The notes under the pieces were generated by a model. The model was not told the DNA's origin. It worked only from the letters and a program-made list of their open reading frames with translations, and made no database searches. A stretch of 64,000 nt of DNA, from positions 1,495,501 to 1,559,500 of the forward strand of contig NC_135245.1 in assembly GCF_947623445.1 (NCBI RefSeq). Reading direction: 5' to 3'. The DNA comes from Clavelina lepadiformis. Its lineage: Eukaryota; Chordata; Ascidiacea; Aplousobranchia; Clavelinidae. Shown piece after piece: positions 1 to 13,000 of the stretch. The position numbers were made by a program, and so were the translations under genes. The stretch's first letter is position 1; the number at the start of each line of letters is the position of its first letter.

Positions 1-3000
1 AAACACTAGAATTTTTGGTCTAAAAAACCCAGTTTTAGCTACTTTCATGCTAAGTTTCAGCCAAATTCTGTACCCGAGCTGAGATATTGAAGCACGCCAA
101 CTGCTAGGGTAATTCCCAGGCTAGAAAACAACACCAACCATGCTGCCTTCTGATTGGTCTAAACATGTTTTTTAAAGCCCTACGTAGAACGTCCAACAAA
201 TTCATAGAGATCTTAGTTTTAGGTGTTTGACACCTTAATAGGCGCTGTCTGCCACGCAGTTAACGAGTCACGTGGCTAGATCAGGAACAGCAGTGTGATG
301 GAGCGCACTGGCTGCAAATCTCTACCCTATCACATGAAAGCACGCTAGCTCAAAAGTTAAGACAAGGCCACCGACTTCCCGATGTAGAAATTTCGAAGGA
401 AATCCGAACTCGAAATAGGTCACGCAGCCAGTCTTCGAAGCTGCTTTGATTTTACTGGGTATTTGATTTGTCTAGAACACATATATAGTTAGGTTTAGTT
501 ATCAACAGTATATGATAAAACATTGAAGTTTACTTAACGTGAGGTATGGAAAGGTGTTTTCGTTGAAATAGCGACAGCTCAAAAATTAACACCAAAAATA
601 GTTGAAATTTCATGAATACATTATGATTGGAGAACTTCACTAATCACATGAACAAAGCTGATCCATTACAGAAAACGCAGTTTAATTTTGTGAACTGTAA
701 TAAACAGTTCTACAGTTTGCTACAGCCTCTTAATTCTGAGAATTAGCTGCATAAGAATGAAAACTTTGTTCCGCTGAAAGACAGAACCTTTCTAGAAAGT
801 GTACGTCATTGGCGGCTTGTTGATCCGAGAATCACCGCTTGAACCTACAAACATAATGGCTCGATTGAAGATATCGTTTACGCTTTTTTGCATCTAAAGT
901 TTTCAAGTTAAAAACTTATTATATTTTACAACAAAAACTTAAGCCTATAAGAGTAGCTTACAAAATTTGATCAAAAATGTTGTCATATTGTTTACAAAAA
1001 TATAACAAGCCAAAACCAGTTTGAGATAGCTAACTTGTACTTATATAACCTAGCAAGCTATAAACCAGTTTAAATAACAGATATAAACGTCAACCAAAAA
1101 TTTATTCAATAAACCAAAACTTAAAACTGACATTCTCATAATCTTCAGCCATTTAGTCATAGCACAATAAAGAACATGCTCTCGCACAATTAACAAAAAC
1201 GAAAAAGTGGTAAAACTCGAACTTTTATAAAACATGCAAGGTGCCAACAATACAACTGCGCTACAATATATTAAGTTAGGATCAAGCTAAAAAGTTTGGA
1301 CAAAATTTACCATTATCATAAGCATTTGTATCACTATCAAGTATCAACAAAATATTAAATGTTCAACTCACCAAACGTACCAGAGCAAGCTTTCACTCTA
1401 CGCTGTAATATTGAACTAACCAAGCCAACGCACAACTTCTCACAGCTGCGACCTTCTCAGCCACCGTAAAAATAAAATGACCACGAGTTTCTTTATTTGT
1501 TTGTGACGTCACCTGGCATTCGGCGCGGCGCGCGTTAATTAGAGTCTGGTTTCCTTCCAAATTTATCTGCGTTTAGCGCTGAGGAGTAATTTTGAGCTTA
1601 AACCCGTAATCTATGATGTCTATGGAAAATGAAATGAAAATCAATCGGACTAAATAGCTTTTATGAGCGTATATAAGTTTTGTATTTTTGTGTGTTTTTT
1701 TACTTCTTTTTTCTTTTCTCTTTTATTGTTTGTCGTCGGTAGAGGGCGTCAAAGCAAATGCGATGATAATTTTGTTTCGGGTACCCCGGTTATACATCAG
1801 TTGTACCTGAGGTGACGTTTGGAAGATCCGAGGCGAATTATCGAATAGTTTGAACAAGCTTGGCCCTTCTAACATTTACTAGATGAGGTAGGGTCATGAG
1901 TTGTCTGTCTTTTGTTCTAGATTAAAATCTAAAAACTTTTTCCCCGGTCCCAACTGCTTAATTGTCGGCCCAACTTAGTTGTTTCATTTTGCGCGATTGC
2001 GGCGGTTATTTACAGGTTACAGGTAATTTTATGAAATGAAACGATGAAACGAAACCATCACTATTGTCACTAAATGCACTAAGCTTTCAGCGTTTATTTT
2101 GCAAAATTAAAAGTTAGATTTCAAAAGGTCATACATACCTACAAATAATATTTGGCCTAATAGCGGACTCTCATCGGCTTCAATATTCCGGCTTACTAAT
2201 TCTAATTTTGTCAATTTAATAATAATTATTTAATTTTGTTCTAATCGATACATTTTGCATTTTTGCAGTGGAGAAGAAAACTTTTGGTGCAGTGCATAAA
2301 TTCACACTTCAATCTATGGAACGACAACAACATGCTTTTGTATAGAATTGCACTAAATTATGTTGTTCACAGTTTTTATACCGTTGGTGTATTTTTAGTT
2401 TCACGTCACTGCACCGCACGTCACACTGCATGTTGCGTCATAAATCATTTATTAATATAACCACTGTTTGACATTAAATGAAGATTGTTGATCGATTCTC
2501 TCCTCAGGGCTTGGAGGACAATAACAATGACATAAACAAGCTCGTAGCAAAACAGTTTACACCACGTGTTTCGACACACAAATCCAATTGTGCTGAAACC
2601 AAGAAGTGTATTCGACTTTTTTAGTTGTCAAAGATTCTGTCCAAAGAAATCCAAAGAAACTGTCTTTAGAACGCCACCGCCTCGTCTTAACCATAACCTG
2701 TTGTTGTCAGCAAACCATTCGTGGAAGTTTTTAGCCTATTCATTGTCGTTATGCTTTTTCCCGTTGGTAAAAGCTTGTTTAATAAAAACGTGCCCTTCCA
2801 CCAGGGTTGTGGGGGAAGGCAACTGGTTGTTGCTCTTCAAAACCAACAATTCGCAGTACGAAAGCAAAAGAAATAAATTTAAAAATGTGGCGTTTTTTTT
2901 AAATTACGGTCAAGTTTTCCGTTTCACGTTGTTTTCAATTTACATACAACTATTGTGTTGTTAACGTTGTATCCATTAAATATCCAGTTTTACGTGAACT

Positions 3001-4240
3001 GCTATGTTTTGTATATTGATTGCATTTATTGGTAATTTGACTGCATTTACATACGTATAACATATACTTACACATTTACATATAAAACACGTCAACAGCG
3101 TTATGATTAACTTCTGTAGTTTGCTATAAAATCGATAAAAATAGAAAAGATAAAAATCCACCCTTGAATAAAGGGTGAAAGTTTATTTGTCACGAACATT
3201 GCTATGCAATTTATTAGTATAGGCAGTTAGTACAATTAATTGCCATTAGGACAAGGAAAATTGACATTTATTAGGCGATGTTGTTAAAAGTAGGTGATGA
3301 AGCCCAAACTTTCTATTATAGCCTATGTAGGCTACTCAGTACTCACCCACTAACCCCTTCACACGCACTTTAAAGGGGTTCGGTCCCGCAACACAGCAAT
3401 TGGAACAAACGAGATCCAAGATTCAATCTCGAACAAATCGCGCGATATAATAAGCGTAAGACGTCAATTACTGAAGGGTTGATCGCGGAGTAACGTGATA
3501 TAAAATGTATCTAATAACCAAGCAGATGTAAGCGTAAACCTTTTCGAAACAAATGTTTGCAATTATAATGTCTTTGTTAATTTCTGAATACTTTTTGAAC
3601 TCAATTGCATCCACTTAAGTTTGTAAAGAAACAATATGCGAGTGACAACATGAGCAACAACAAAAATGAGCCTTTCAGTAAACGAACTATCTCACAGGCA
3701 GAAAATAAATTTTCGAAATTCATTTATCGAAAGTGGAGATTGAGACGTGCTTCATAACCGTACAGGTCTATATAGAGTCAAAGAGGACTATATTAGAATA
3801 AATTTTACCAGTCCTATTAACAAAATAAATAATTAGCAAGCGAATACATTGCAACTACTATAACAACACTTAAATAGATCTAGTAGCGCTACTGAGAAGA
3901 CTGCCAAACAACCGAAGCAGAAGCCACACGAAGTAGAACTGTGAACTAAATGGTGCCGCGCAAAACATGCGCGAGGCAATGAAGTGCTAAACAGGATACG
4001 TATATGCGTTGTAAGGTACTAATAACAAATGTCACCACAGACATGTGTTACTGACATAACACAAATATGTCCTTGAAATATTTGCCAAGCATGCTTCGAA
4101 AATAAGCTATGATTGACGATCCAATGTTGTTTTGCTGCAGGTTTTGGACGAACGCGGTTTTGCTTTGATAAATGTAATCGGATTTGCGCATCGAGAAAAG
4201 TAAAAAACAATTTAATAAACCTTTTTCTACATTACGCTGG
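1..4240. other. Gene-poor left flank
   Basis: I see no supportable gene here. Open frames at 2263-2460 and 2566-2964 lack recognisable domains and convincing splice sites. Around 1440-1560 there is a short CpG-richer patch. Bases about 90-190 belong to a dispersed repeat that also occurs at about 40505-40600 and 45960-46055 (separate entry). Confidence 0.5.
90..190. repeat. Copy of dispersed repeat shared with receptor arms
   Basis: The stretch resembles 40505-40600 and the reverse complement of about 45960-46055. Shared landmarks in the same order are a CGCCAA-TGCTA(A/G)GGT block, a run of AAACAACA, then CATGCTGCC / CATACTGCC and TGATTGGTCTAAACA / TGATTAGTCTAAACA. The copy is diverged. No termini or target duplication could be fixed, so the family is unknown. 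Confidence 0.55.
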
Positions 4241-4241
4241 C

Positions 4242-4249
4242 TATATAAA
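4242..4249 (+). promoter_or_regulatory. TATA-like box upstream of fibrinogen-related gene
   Basis: TATATAAA lies about 90 bases before the start codon at 4339. That would place transcription start near 4270 and leave a 5' UTR of roughly 65-70 bases. The position and sequence are seen; its use as the core promoter is inference. Confidence 0.45.
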
Positions 4250-4338
4250 CCAGGCAACTTAGACTACGGTGTTTAGAAGACGAACTGACATAGACTTCAA
4301 TTAACTTTCCGAAGCAGACAATTAACAATCTCGAAGCT

Positions 4339-6028
4339 ATGAAGCTGACAATTTGTTTGGTCTTAATCACATTCAGTCGCTGGATGGTTTCTGCGCAACA
4401 ATGTAGACAGGTGAGCTTTCAACTGATGTAAATCAGAAAACTCTGACCTCCTCATTATAAGGAAAAGAGTTATATTGATCAGATATGTGATGAAGACCTA
4501 ATCCAATGGCTGCAATCTTCTATCAACGAAGCTAACGGGGATGAAATAATGGCCAAACTCACACGTAAGTTACAGCAGTTCATACTAAACTTCAACCAGA
4601 ATCTACATACTGTTGTTGTTGACCTAGGTCTCGAGAAACTGTTGAATGCCACAACTACAACCAACACGCACGCGTGTTCCCCGCCGTCATGCGATACGTC
4701 ATTAACCGACGGCGTTCAACTTCTACAAAGTGGCGAGGAAGTGTATTGCGAAGACGGATGGACTGTAAGACTTTTCCTATGTTGAATCTTATAGACTTAC
4801 TTAGGGTTAAGCTATTATTGTAAGATCTAGAATAGCTTGGCGCTCTGGGATGATTCATATAAGTCGTTTTACGATCAGGTTTTCCAAAGACGCGTGGATG
4901 GAAGTGTCAGCTTTGAAAGGGACTGGAATGAATATAGATCAGGATTCGGTGAAATCAACGGAGAATTTTGGCTGGGTAGTGCTGTTTTCATTTCTATTAT
5001 TTATATATTTTACTTTTATTCGAAGTTGCATACATATGTATGTATCACAACGTGTCAATGGATTATGCTCTATATCTCAACAGGCCTGGACAAGGTCCAT
5101 CGACTTACACAGAGTGGCAGATGCAGATTAAGAGTGGAACTCTGGAGCTTTGATAATGACTATGGTTACGCAGATTACATGTAGGGTACAATTGCGCAAT
5201 ATTCCATAATCATAAAACTCTTCGATGTACTGTATGAGGGAAAATGGTTCCGCACCAATTCAACTCATAGTTCAACAATTGTTCATTAACATTACTAATA
5301 GTAATTAAAGTAGTTTGTGTACAGGAAACAGAGTTGATTGTGTTTGATTGAATTGTCCACGACAGGTTGATTGGTTTTGACGTGGGCCTTAGCAACAATA
5401 ACAAAACAACCAAACAATGGAATAAGAGTCTTTTTTGGAAACTCTGAGTGTTTCAAAGCAAAATATTTTTGTGTAGTCGGTTTTCAATTGACGATGAAGA
5501 AAACCTCTTTCGTCTCCGCATCGGAGCATACAACGGTACAGCTGGTAACGCCTTGGGCTACCACAGAAATCAGGCTTTGTCAAGCCGGGATCAGGACAAC
5601 GATTCATCGTAGGTTTACTTTCTTGCGTGATGACGTAATTAAACTTTAAGTATTCTGATACTTCCAATATAGTTGTCAGTTGCGGTGGTTGAGTGATTGA
5701 AAGCACTGAGCAACAGTGTTTCGTTTTACACTTTCGCCTGAAATTTTGATGACATTTGGTTTGACGAAGTTCAAATGACTCTTATCACAAAATTTATTTC
5801 CTGTGATGAATTATATGCAGAGTGGGACACGACTGTGCAAATTATCTCGGTGGAGACGGAGGTTGGTGGTACCGGCAATGTCTTAGTTCCAATTTGAACG
5901 GACGCTGGGGCTCAGAAAGTGTATTTGGTCGAATAACTTGGAACAAATGGTTGGATTCGAAGCCAATTAAATCGACTGAAATGAAATTTCGATGTGATGG
6001 AAATTGGAAATTAAAAAACGTGGCATAA
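4339..6028 (+). CDS. Secreted fibrinogen-related protein (FReD), six exons
   Basis: Exons are 4339-4410, 4462-4764, 4879-4975, 5084-5180, 5477-5608 and 5821-6028. All junctions are GT-AG and in phase, giving 302 residues. Residues 1-19 ([19 protein letters not shown]) form a signal peptide. Residues about 25-115 are a spacer with few domain signs. The fibrinogen C-terminal domain follows, with [49 protein letters not shown], the calcium-loop-type RDQDNDSS, and [17 protein letters not shown]. In ficolins, angiopoietins and invertebrate FREPs this domain binds carbohydrate, acetyl groups or protein ligands outside the cell. A lectin or innate-recognition role is therefore likely, but the ligand cannot be read from sequence. 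No collagen stretch or long coiled coil is visible, so it is neither a ficolin nor a clear angiopoietin. A TATA-like box lies about 90 bases upstream. Confidence 0.93.
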
Positions 6029-7012
6029 ATTTTTCGTGGTGAACATTTTAATTTCTTTGACTTGGAAATGCTGTTTTTGTTCTTAACTTTTTAACTTCTT
6101 AAAATTAATATTACACTTTTGAATTACCAATCTAACTTTGAGTTCTGGAATAATAGAATTTATACGTAACGATTACGTTTAAGTTTAACTTAGACTGCAG
6201 CAAGGTGGTCATAAGAAAACAAGCATTTTTGAAATATTGTCAAAAGTAACACTTTCAATTCTTTTTAAAACTTTGATTGTAATCCTTCACAACAAAACAA
6301 CACTTGTATTGAAAAAATACGGTTATATCTGAAGGTTAAAAGTTACTTTTGTACCTTCACATACGTCACGCCAACGTCTTTTGAAGTAATATTACGTTGT
6401 GCTAGAAGTTTTACGTGTTAATTGAAACCTGTTATTTATTGTATACTACCATGTACGTGCAACATTTTTGGAAACATACAGCCAAAAAACGCCTTCACAT
6501 AAGCACACTTTTTAAATTTTTACTCAATAACAGTAGTTAAGAAAAGTGAAATGAATGATGGCATAAGCCTTTCGTTGGTAAAACAGCAATTACTACATGG
6601 TAACTAAAGTCTAGAAAGCGCTTTGTGTACATATAACGATTAAAATTGTTTGGCAAACACCATTAAAAAGGTCGATTTACATGTCGGTATATTTGCAACA
6701 TACGTGAGTACCGTAAGATGATAATCACAAGGTGCATTATTATAATAAAACAAACACGCAGTACATCTACTCAGAAGTGAGGAACCGTAGTACCATTTAA
6801 GTCAAAAAAGAAATTAATTAAACGCTTAGAATGTGATGAAATTGAACATGAAGCGTATAATATTATTGAAATGAAGAAAGCACGAAGTAGGGAGTGATTT
6901 TTTGTACTTTATGAACTTGACTATGAGAATGTGTTTCTGATGAAACAAAACTCTTGATGAGTAATGAGTGACAAAACTGGAGGCACCATAAATGAACAAA
7001 ATGGCCCATGTT
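6029..7012. other. Intergenic, convergent gene ends
   Basis: AT-rich DNA between the 3' ends of the fibrinogen-related gene (+) and the ETS gene (-). It should hold both 3' UTRs. I found no coding exon or repeat with definable ends. Confidence 0.5.
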
Positions 7013-10000
7013 TTACGTGCAAAATAAAATCTCATTGTACGGGAGCTGTGGTACCCATTCCGGAGACTTTTCAATTTCGTCATGAGTGAAAATGCCAACA
7101 CGATCAACATCATTGCTTTTGTAATGATCACCATGAACTTCATCTAAAGAAGAAGAGAGGCTCGTGGACCTGGGAGAGGTTCGAGAAGCATTGTTTGGCA
7201 AAGCTGGACACGATGCTTCAAAACTGTTGCTTGAAGCAACCGAACTCGGTCTACCAGGCACTGATTGAGGTCGCATGGGAGGTGTAAAGGCTTGAAACTT
7301 GGAATCATTGCTAGGCATGGAAAGGCTGGAATGGCTCGATATCTCAAAACGTTTCCTTTCAGTATCTGCAAAATGTTTTGAGCGTGGCTGTCAGTGTTGT
7401 AATGTTTCGAGTCACATTTGCCATGACTAGCCTTGACTCGAGTCAAAGTCTAAAATGACTCCCGACTTGACTTGGCTCGAGTCACAACTTTAACTGACTC
7501 GAAAACGCGAGTCACAACTCAAATTGACTTGATTTGACTCGAGTCAAGTCAGAAAAAATAACTTGGTTACAGCTCTAGTGGCGGTGCTACTGTATTTGGC
7601 AAATGTACTTTGCAACAGAAAAAGTAACAGTAAAGTATTTTGGCTTCATTGAAGTTGAACCTTTTGAAGAAAATTTGCATGTAGATTTCTTACTGCAATT
7701 ACTTTTCGTTACCTAACTCGTCATGTTCCACCGAGACATCCAACATCAAAAGACGATCAAAGGAAGCCGACTCCGAGCTCGACGGCGGCTCTTGACCCAA
7801 AACAACCGATGTAGACATTTTTGATTGCGTGCTTGTAAGATCTTGACCTGCTGGTGAAAGATTTTGTCGGTCGCAAGAGGGAGCTGTAGTGCCCAACATT
7901 ACAGCAGCTAACTCTTTTCTACCACTGCTCACTTTGATATCTGCAATATGAGCCCGAGTTAAAACGCAGACTTTTGTTGGGTTTCAAATGTCAATATATT
8001 TGTATTTACTCATTTGGTGATGAGTTTATAATGTGAACGAGATTAAAGAAAATTGAACTGAAAACTTAATCAAAAAAGGAGAGAAAGAGAACGAGAGGAG
8101 AAGGAGAAAGATTTTACCTGAATTTGTAGGTGACGTGGTATTTTCTTTGCTACGTTTTTTGTCCTTGACGTCACCACTTAATGACGTATTCGTTTTTAAA
8201 TCGTTGGAACCCGGGCTAAGGGGTTTGATCCCAAGCATTTTATGAATTTGCCTTGAAGAGTAGCCCAATATGCTTTCAAGGTCGTTTACGTACTTGTAAA
8301 CGTAGCGCCTGAAAGGAAAGAAAATCAATCCATCAATGACATGAACTTCGAGTAACCAGTAGTTGAGCCACCACACTTGCGGTAAGCAGATGAACTGGAG
8401 TTTATATGTATTCATTACTCTGTAAATTGATATCACGCGACAACAAGAAGTTAAATATTGATGGGAAATGCCCAAGGTTAATTAACCCAGATTAGTTATA
8501 CAGTATAACTTTGATCGATGGTACGACGATGACAGCATCATTTAACATGTTACGTAGTAGGAAAAATACGGTCATGTTACCTTGTTAACAATGACGTGTC
8601 AATTGACTAATTGTAGGCATATGACGATTCAACGGTAGGCTATAACACTTTGGGGCGTCACCAAACCATACGACCTTCAGCAGGGTCTCATAACCTGCTC
8701 AAACACATTCTAAGATCTTTACCTTGCTGGGCACTTCACGATGATGTTTTTGTCGTAGTAATAGCGGATTCCTCTCGACAACTTTTCATACGTCATCTTC
8801 GGTTTATTTTTCCGTAATCCCCAGCGTCTAAATCAACAAAGCTTCGTTAAATCTTTTACCATCTGTTATCCTATGAAGAATGTTGCTTAATATCTACTTG
8901 AAAATGTGATGAAATAATGGTTTCGGTTGAACCATGCAATGGTTACGGTGGTTCGTAGTCGACACTTTTGTCATAAACTTTTAACTTATGACTTATGAGA
9001 GAGTATTTTATTATAAGGTTCAACTTTTGCATATGCTTTGAATCTCCCGGTCAATGCTTGTAAATGTTTTAAAGGCTTTAAATATAAGTAAGTGGCATCA
9101 TCAGTTGCTTACGACAGATATTTTACAACATCTCTGTTTGTGAGGTAACAATTTTATCTATTGTCTAAGTGAGTTATATTTTAATAAAACTGTACTTTGC
9201 CACTTCGTCAGGCTCCTCCATCTTAAACTGCCAGTTCTCTCCGGTCCATTTGATGAGATGCTTGCATCCAGGATCACACAGAAGTTCGAGTAGGAATTGC
9301 CACAGTTGAATTGGGCCATTACCTGTGTGTGATGAACCAACAACAAACAGGTTGATAAAAGAAGCGGTGGGTTGAAGAAAAACAGGATACTGAATATCCA
9401 GACAGGAAACACGTCATAAACCTTTTTTAACTGGTTATATTAATTTACTTTCACACTTAGCTGTGTTGTTTCGTTTACTTTGTATACTAACCTGTGTATC
9501 CAGTTAGATCCTGAATGTTTATTATCGGACTAACTGCCATAGCTTCCTGCACACGTTTTGACGGTTCGTGATGACGTATGCCTATGTGATCAGTGACATC
9601 ATCAAGCCGTGACGTGTAGCTTGGAGTGGAATAGCAAGCTTCGTTGAAACTTGAGTAGCAGCCACCAGTGAAGTACTTCGGGCTGGGAGATGGTTCCAAA
9701 GGAGGATGCCGTGAAATATTGTTTGCTGCTAGATGGCGGTACGAAGTACATTGTTGTTGGGGACTTGTGAAAGGGGAACCGGGGTAATAACTAGAGGCAG
9801 TTTGGTGGATGTTTTCGGTATGAAACGTCATCTGGTTAGTCGCAAGTGACTTTTTGCTGCAATGGGAATATTGTTGCGTACGAGACGGTGATAAAAAATC
9901 TGCGGGGGCTGAAGGGTAAATTCCTGGCGGATTTGTGTACGATTGGCTAGCGTACTCGAGAAGATTGTTGTCGTTGTAGTTTATTTGAGATTTCGTAAGT

Positions 10001-13000
10001 TCCAGATCAGAAGACGCCCTTGTACAGGAAAAGAAACAATTTTTTTAATTTTACGCGCAAATCCACTACTATACAAACAAGTAAAAGTATTCTCGAAATA
10101 CTTGATCAAAAATTACAAATAATAAACAATGAACAATCATTAGAGAAGAGCAAAGCCTCCAATAGAAAACACACCTGCGCGGAGAAGCTGTGACCCCAGG
10201 ACTTTGACTTAATGAATGACCGTCGGTGTAGAGTTCTTCCAAATGCGACCTACTCTGATCCATGTATGTATTCGGCGGATGGTGACAGAAACTGTTGTGG
10301 TTTGAAACTTGCGCCGCGGTTCTGTGCGCATAAACCGAGACAGAAGTCGGGCAAAGAAACTGCGAAAATATAATAAATTTTTAGTAGGTAGGATCATTTG
10401 CTGTTAGAAACCTGCGTTTAAAATGAAAATAACAAAGTAAAATCCGTTGCTAAAGGACAAAACTACTTAAGTGCGAAGGGTTTATCACAGCAAATAAATT
10501 CATATTATGAAGCACTTTATTGACCAAAGTCGCCCCTAACTTCTGTTTATTGATGTTCATCATTATTTTTAGTCTTTATACAGTAACGATGATTTTTATA
10601 CAAAGCTTTTCAATAAAACAAACTTAAAAGCTTTTTGGTCAAAAGAAAATATGGGCAAGTGCGATGTGGCTGAAAGCAAGAAAAAGCTTTTTATAAGAGA
10701 AACTTTTTTGTCGTTTAAAACATTTTTTCTATAGGAATAGACATCCTTGTGATTATTACATATACGGATACGCAGGCTTGTCCATGGGACATTTTTTTCT
10801 GTCCCATCCCATCCCATCCCATCCCATCCCATAGCAATTCATGCCTGTCCCATCCCATCCCATCCCATCCCATGCCATCCCATCAAAATACGATTCAATA
10901 AATGTTATTAAATTTATGGAAATTTAAGTCTAATGTCTATTAGAATTGACTACATGTACAAAGAGAGATACAAAACGACAAAATTTATTGACTTTGTTAA
11001 CTTTAAAGTTCAGAAAAGTTGTCTATCTATGACAATTTATTATCATTGGTACTCATATTCCGAGTCACTGTGCTCATTTAGCAAATTTTCAATGCCATGG
11101 GAATTGCAATTCGTGCTGTCCCATCCCATCCCATCCCATGGGCCATTTCCCATGGACAAGCCTGCGGATACGTGTATAACAAGAGAGAATACAAAAAATC
11201 GAAGCCTAACCCAAGAATTTCTAAACCCATGTCTTGATTGCTATTACACTGCATAGTAACTAGACGCCACATGTGCGCCGACTACTGCGTTTCCAGCATC
11301 CGGGCTGCCCTGCCTTGATTGGGTCGAATAAAACAAATAAAGAAAAGCGACCACGTCAGCACCGAAACTTGTCAGAAATGACATGGTTGGATGAGGAAGT
11401 GAATGTGACGTGGCCAGTATTTTAAAATAGACTGACAAATAGCAGCGCGTAATTGGAGCCGAATAATTAACCCTTCACCGAATGACAATGTCATTTCTTC
11501 ATAACATAAATGTCAGCTTCATATTTGAAAACATTGCGAAAACGGACAAATAATTCTGTCAACCTCGAATGACGTTACTTATACTCACAAAGATTCATGA
11601 TGTGTTTTGTTTTTCAAAAATGTGTCTTTGGATTTTTTGCAAGCAAGTTGTTTTGCACGTAAAACAATAAACCTTTTAAAACTTCTATAATGCTTGCTGT
11701 AGAAACGTGTTCGTTCAACTTACGTCAAATTCATTTTTGGGAGCAGAAAATCTCTGCAATGATTGGTCGGTCTTCGTTCCGCACCAGTGAGGATCCATTT
11801 GCTGGTCTGAATAGCCGGAGTCTGATCCGGGACTGGACAGGGCGGAGGTGTAAGAATTACGGCAGTGTCCGTCTGAAATATAACATAAAAAGCTGACTTG
11901 AAATTATTGCCGTACTTTTGCTGAAAACTTCGGTCAAAATCGCCTGCAATCAGCCAATTGACCTGTTGAACATTGTTATTGGTTTAGTTTTACATGCCTA
12001 ACATTTATATCGTAAACTGGCTTGTATAAAAACAAAACATTCCGCACTTAGAGCACGACCACCCATAAATGGCAACCTATTTTGTCAACCTCGCCGTTTT
12101 AAAACCGCCAAACACAATATGTGTTGCAAGGCTATGCCACGTTTGCCACGATACGCGAAGCTGATAATATAAATTTAATCGAAATAAAGTATAGTTGTAT
12201 ACAAACCATGTTTGGTAGGATGATACATTTTTTGCTTCAGTTATGGACGAAAAACTCTTTTTAATCAATTACTTAACTAAATCCCGAAACAGCTTCACAG
12301 CTTTGTATGCCACAGTGAGTCTTAAACAAAATGGCTTAAAATTCACAATAAAACTGACAATTAAGGTTCTGCTATACAATATCTCTAAATCAAAGCAAAA
12401 AAAAACGTTGTTGTGTCAAACTTAGGCTCTCAGTCTTGATTGAGAAGTGAAACATTGACGCTGACAAACGTGGAAAGTTGAAAAAACGTGACCAGTTTTT
12501 TTTTTCAGTTTAATAATAGTTTTAACATTACTGCATCACAGCAGGAAAGAAGGTTTACCATCCGCTTTCGTCAGTGGATTTGCGTAAGCAAGAAGGCTTT
12601 GAACATAGCTTAGTTTGGATTGATTTTCCTGCATAATGATTAATGACTCTACTTAATTGAATTGGCTTTTGCAAATTTGAAAAATGATCACATTTCTGGG
12701 TTCGTAAAAGTTTAAGCGTTTTCGCACATTTCTTAATCATTTTTTATTACGCTGACGAACATTTGTTTAAACGAATTCATTAAACATCTATACTTGTCGA
12801 GCGGTATCTGTAGTTCACGTGCAACGTAGGTTCATAATCGGGCAACTATCCCGTTCCTCGTTAATTCATTGTTTAACTGCATGACAGTTATTAGAACATT
12901 TTTAGTTTTAATGAATAGTGCTTTTTGTGGACCTTTTTTTCACATATTTTAACAGAAAACTTGTTTCTGTTTAACTTGTAACTAATCGAGAACATTTTTC

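Noticed and set aside
2263-2964. Two plus-strand open frames that might be exons
   Set aside because: No domain signs, no convincing splice sites and basic/aromatic composition typical of chance frames in AT-rich DNA.
10596-10832. Frame starting [10 protein letters not shown]
   Set aside because: Translation of the CCCAT pentamer array of a MITE.
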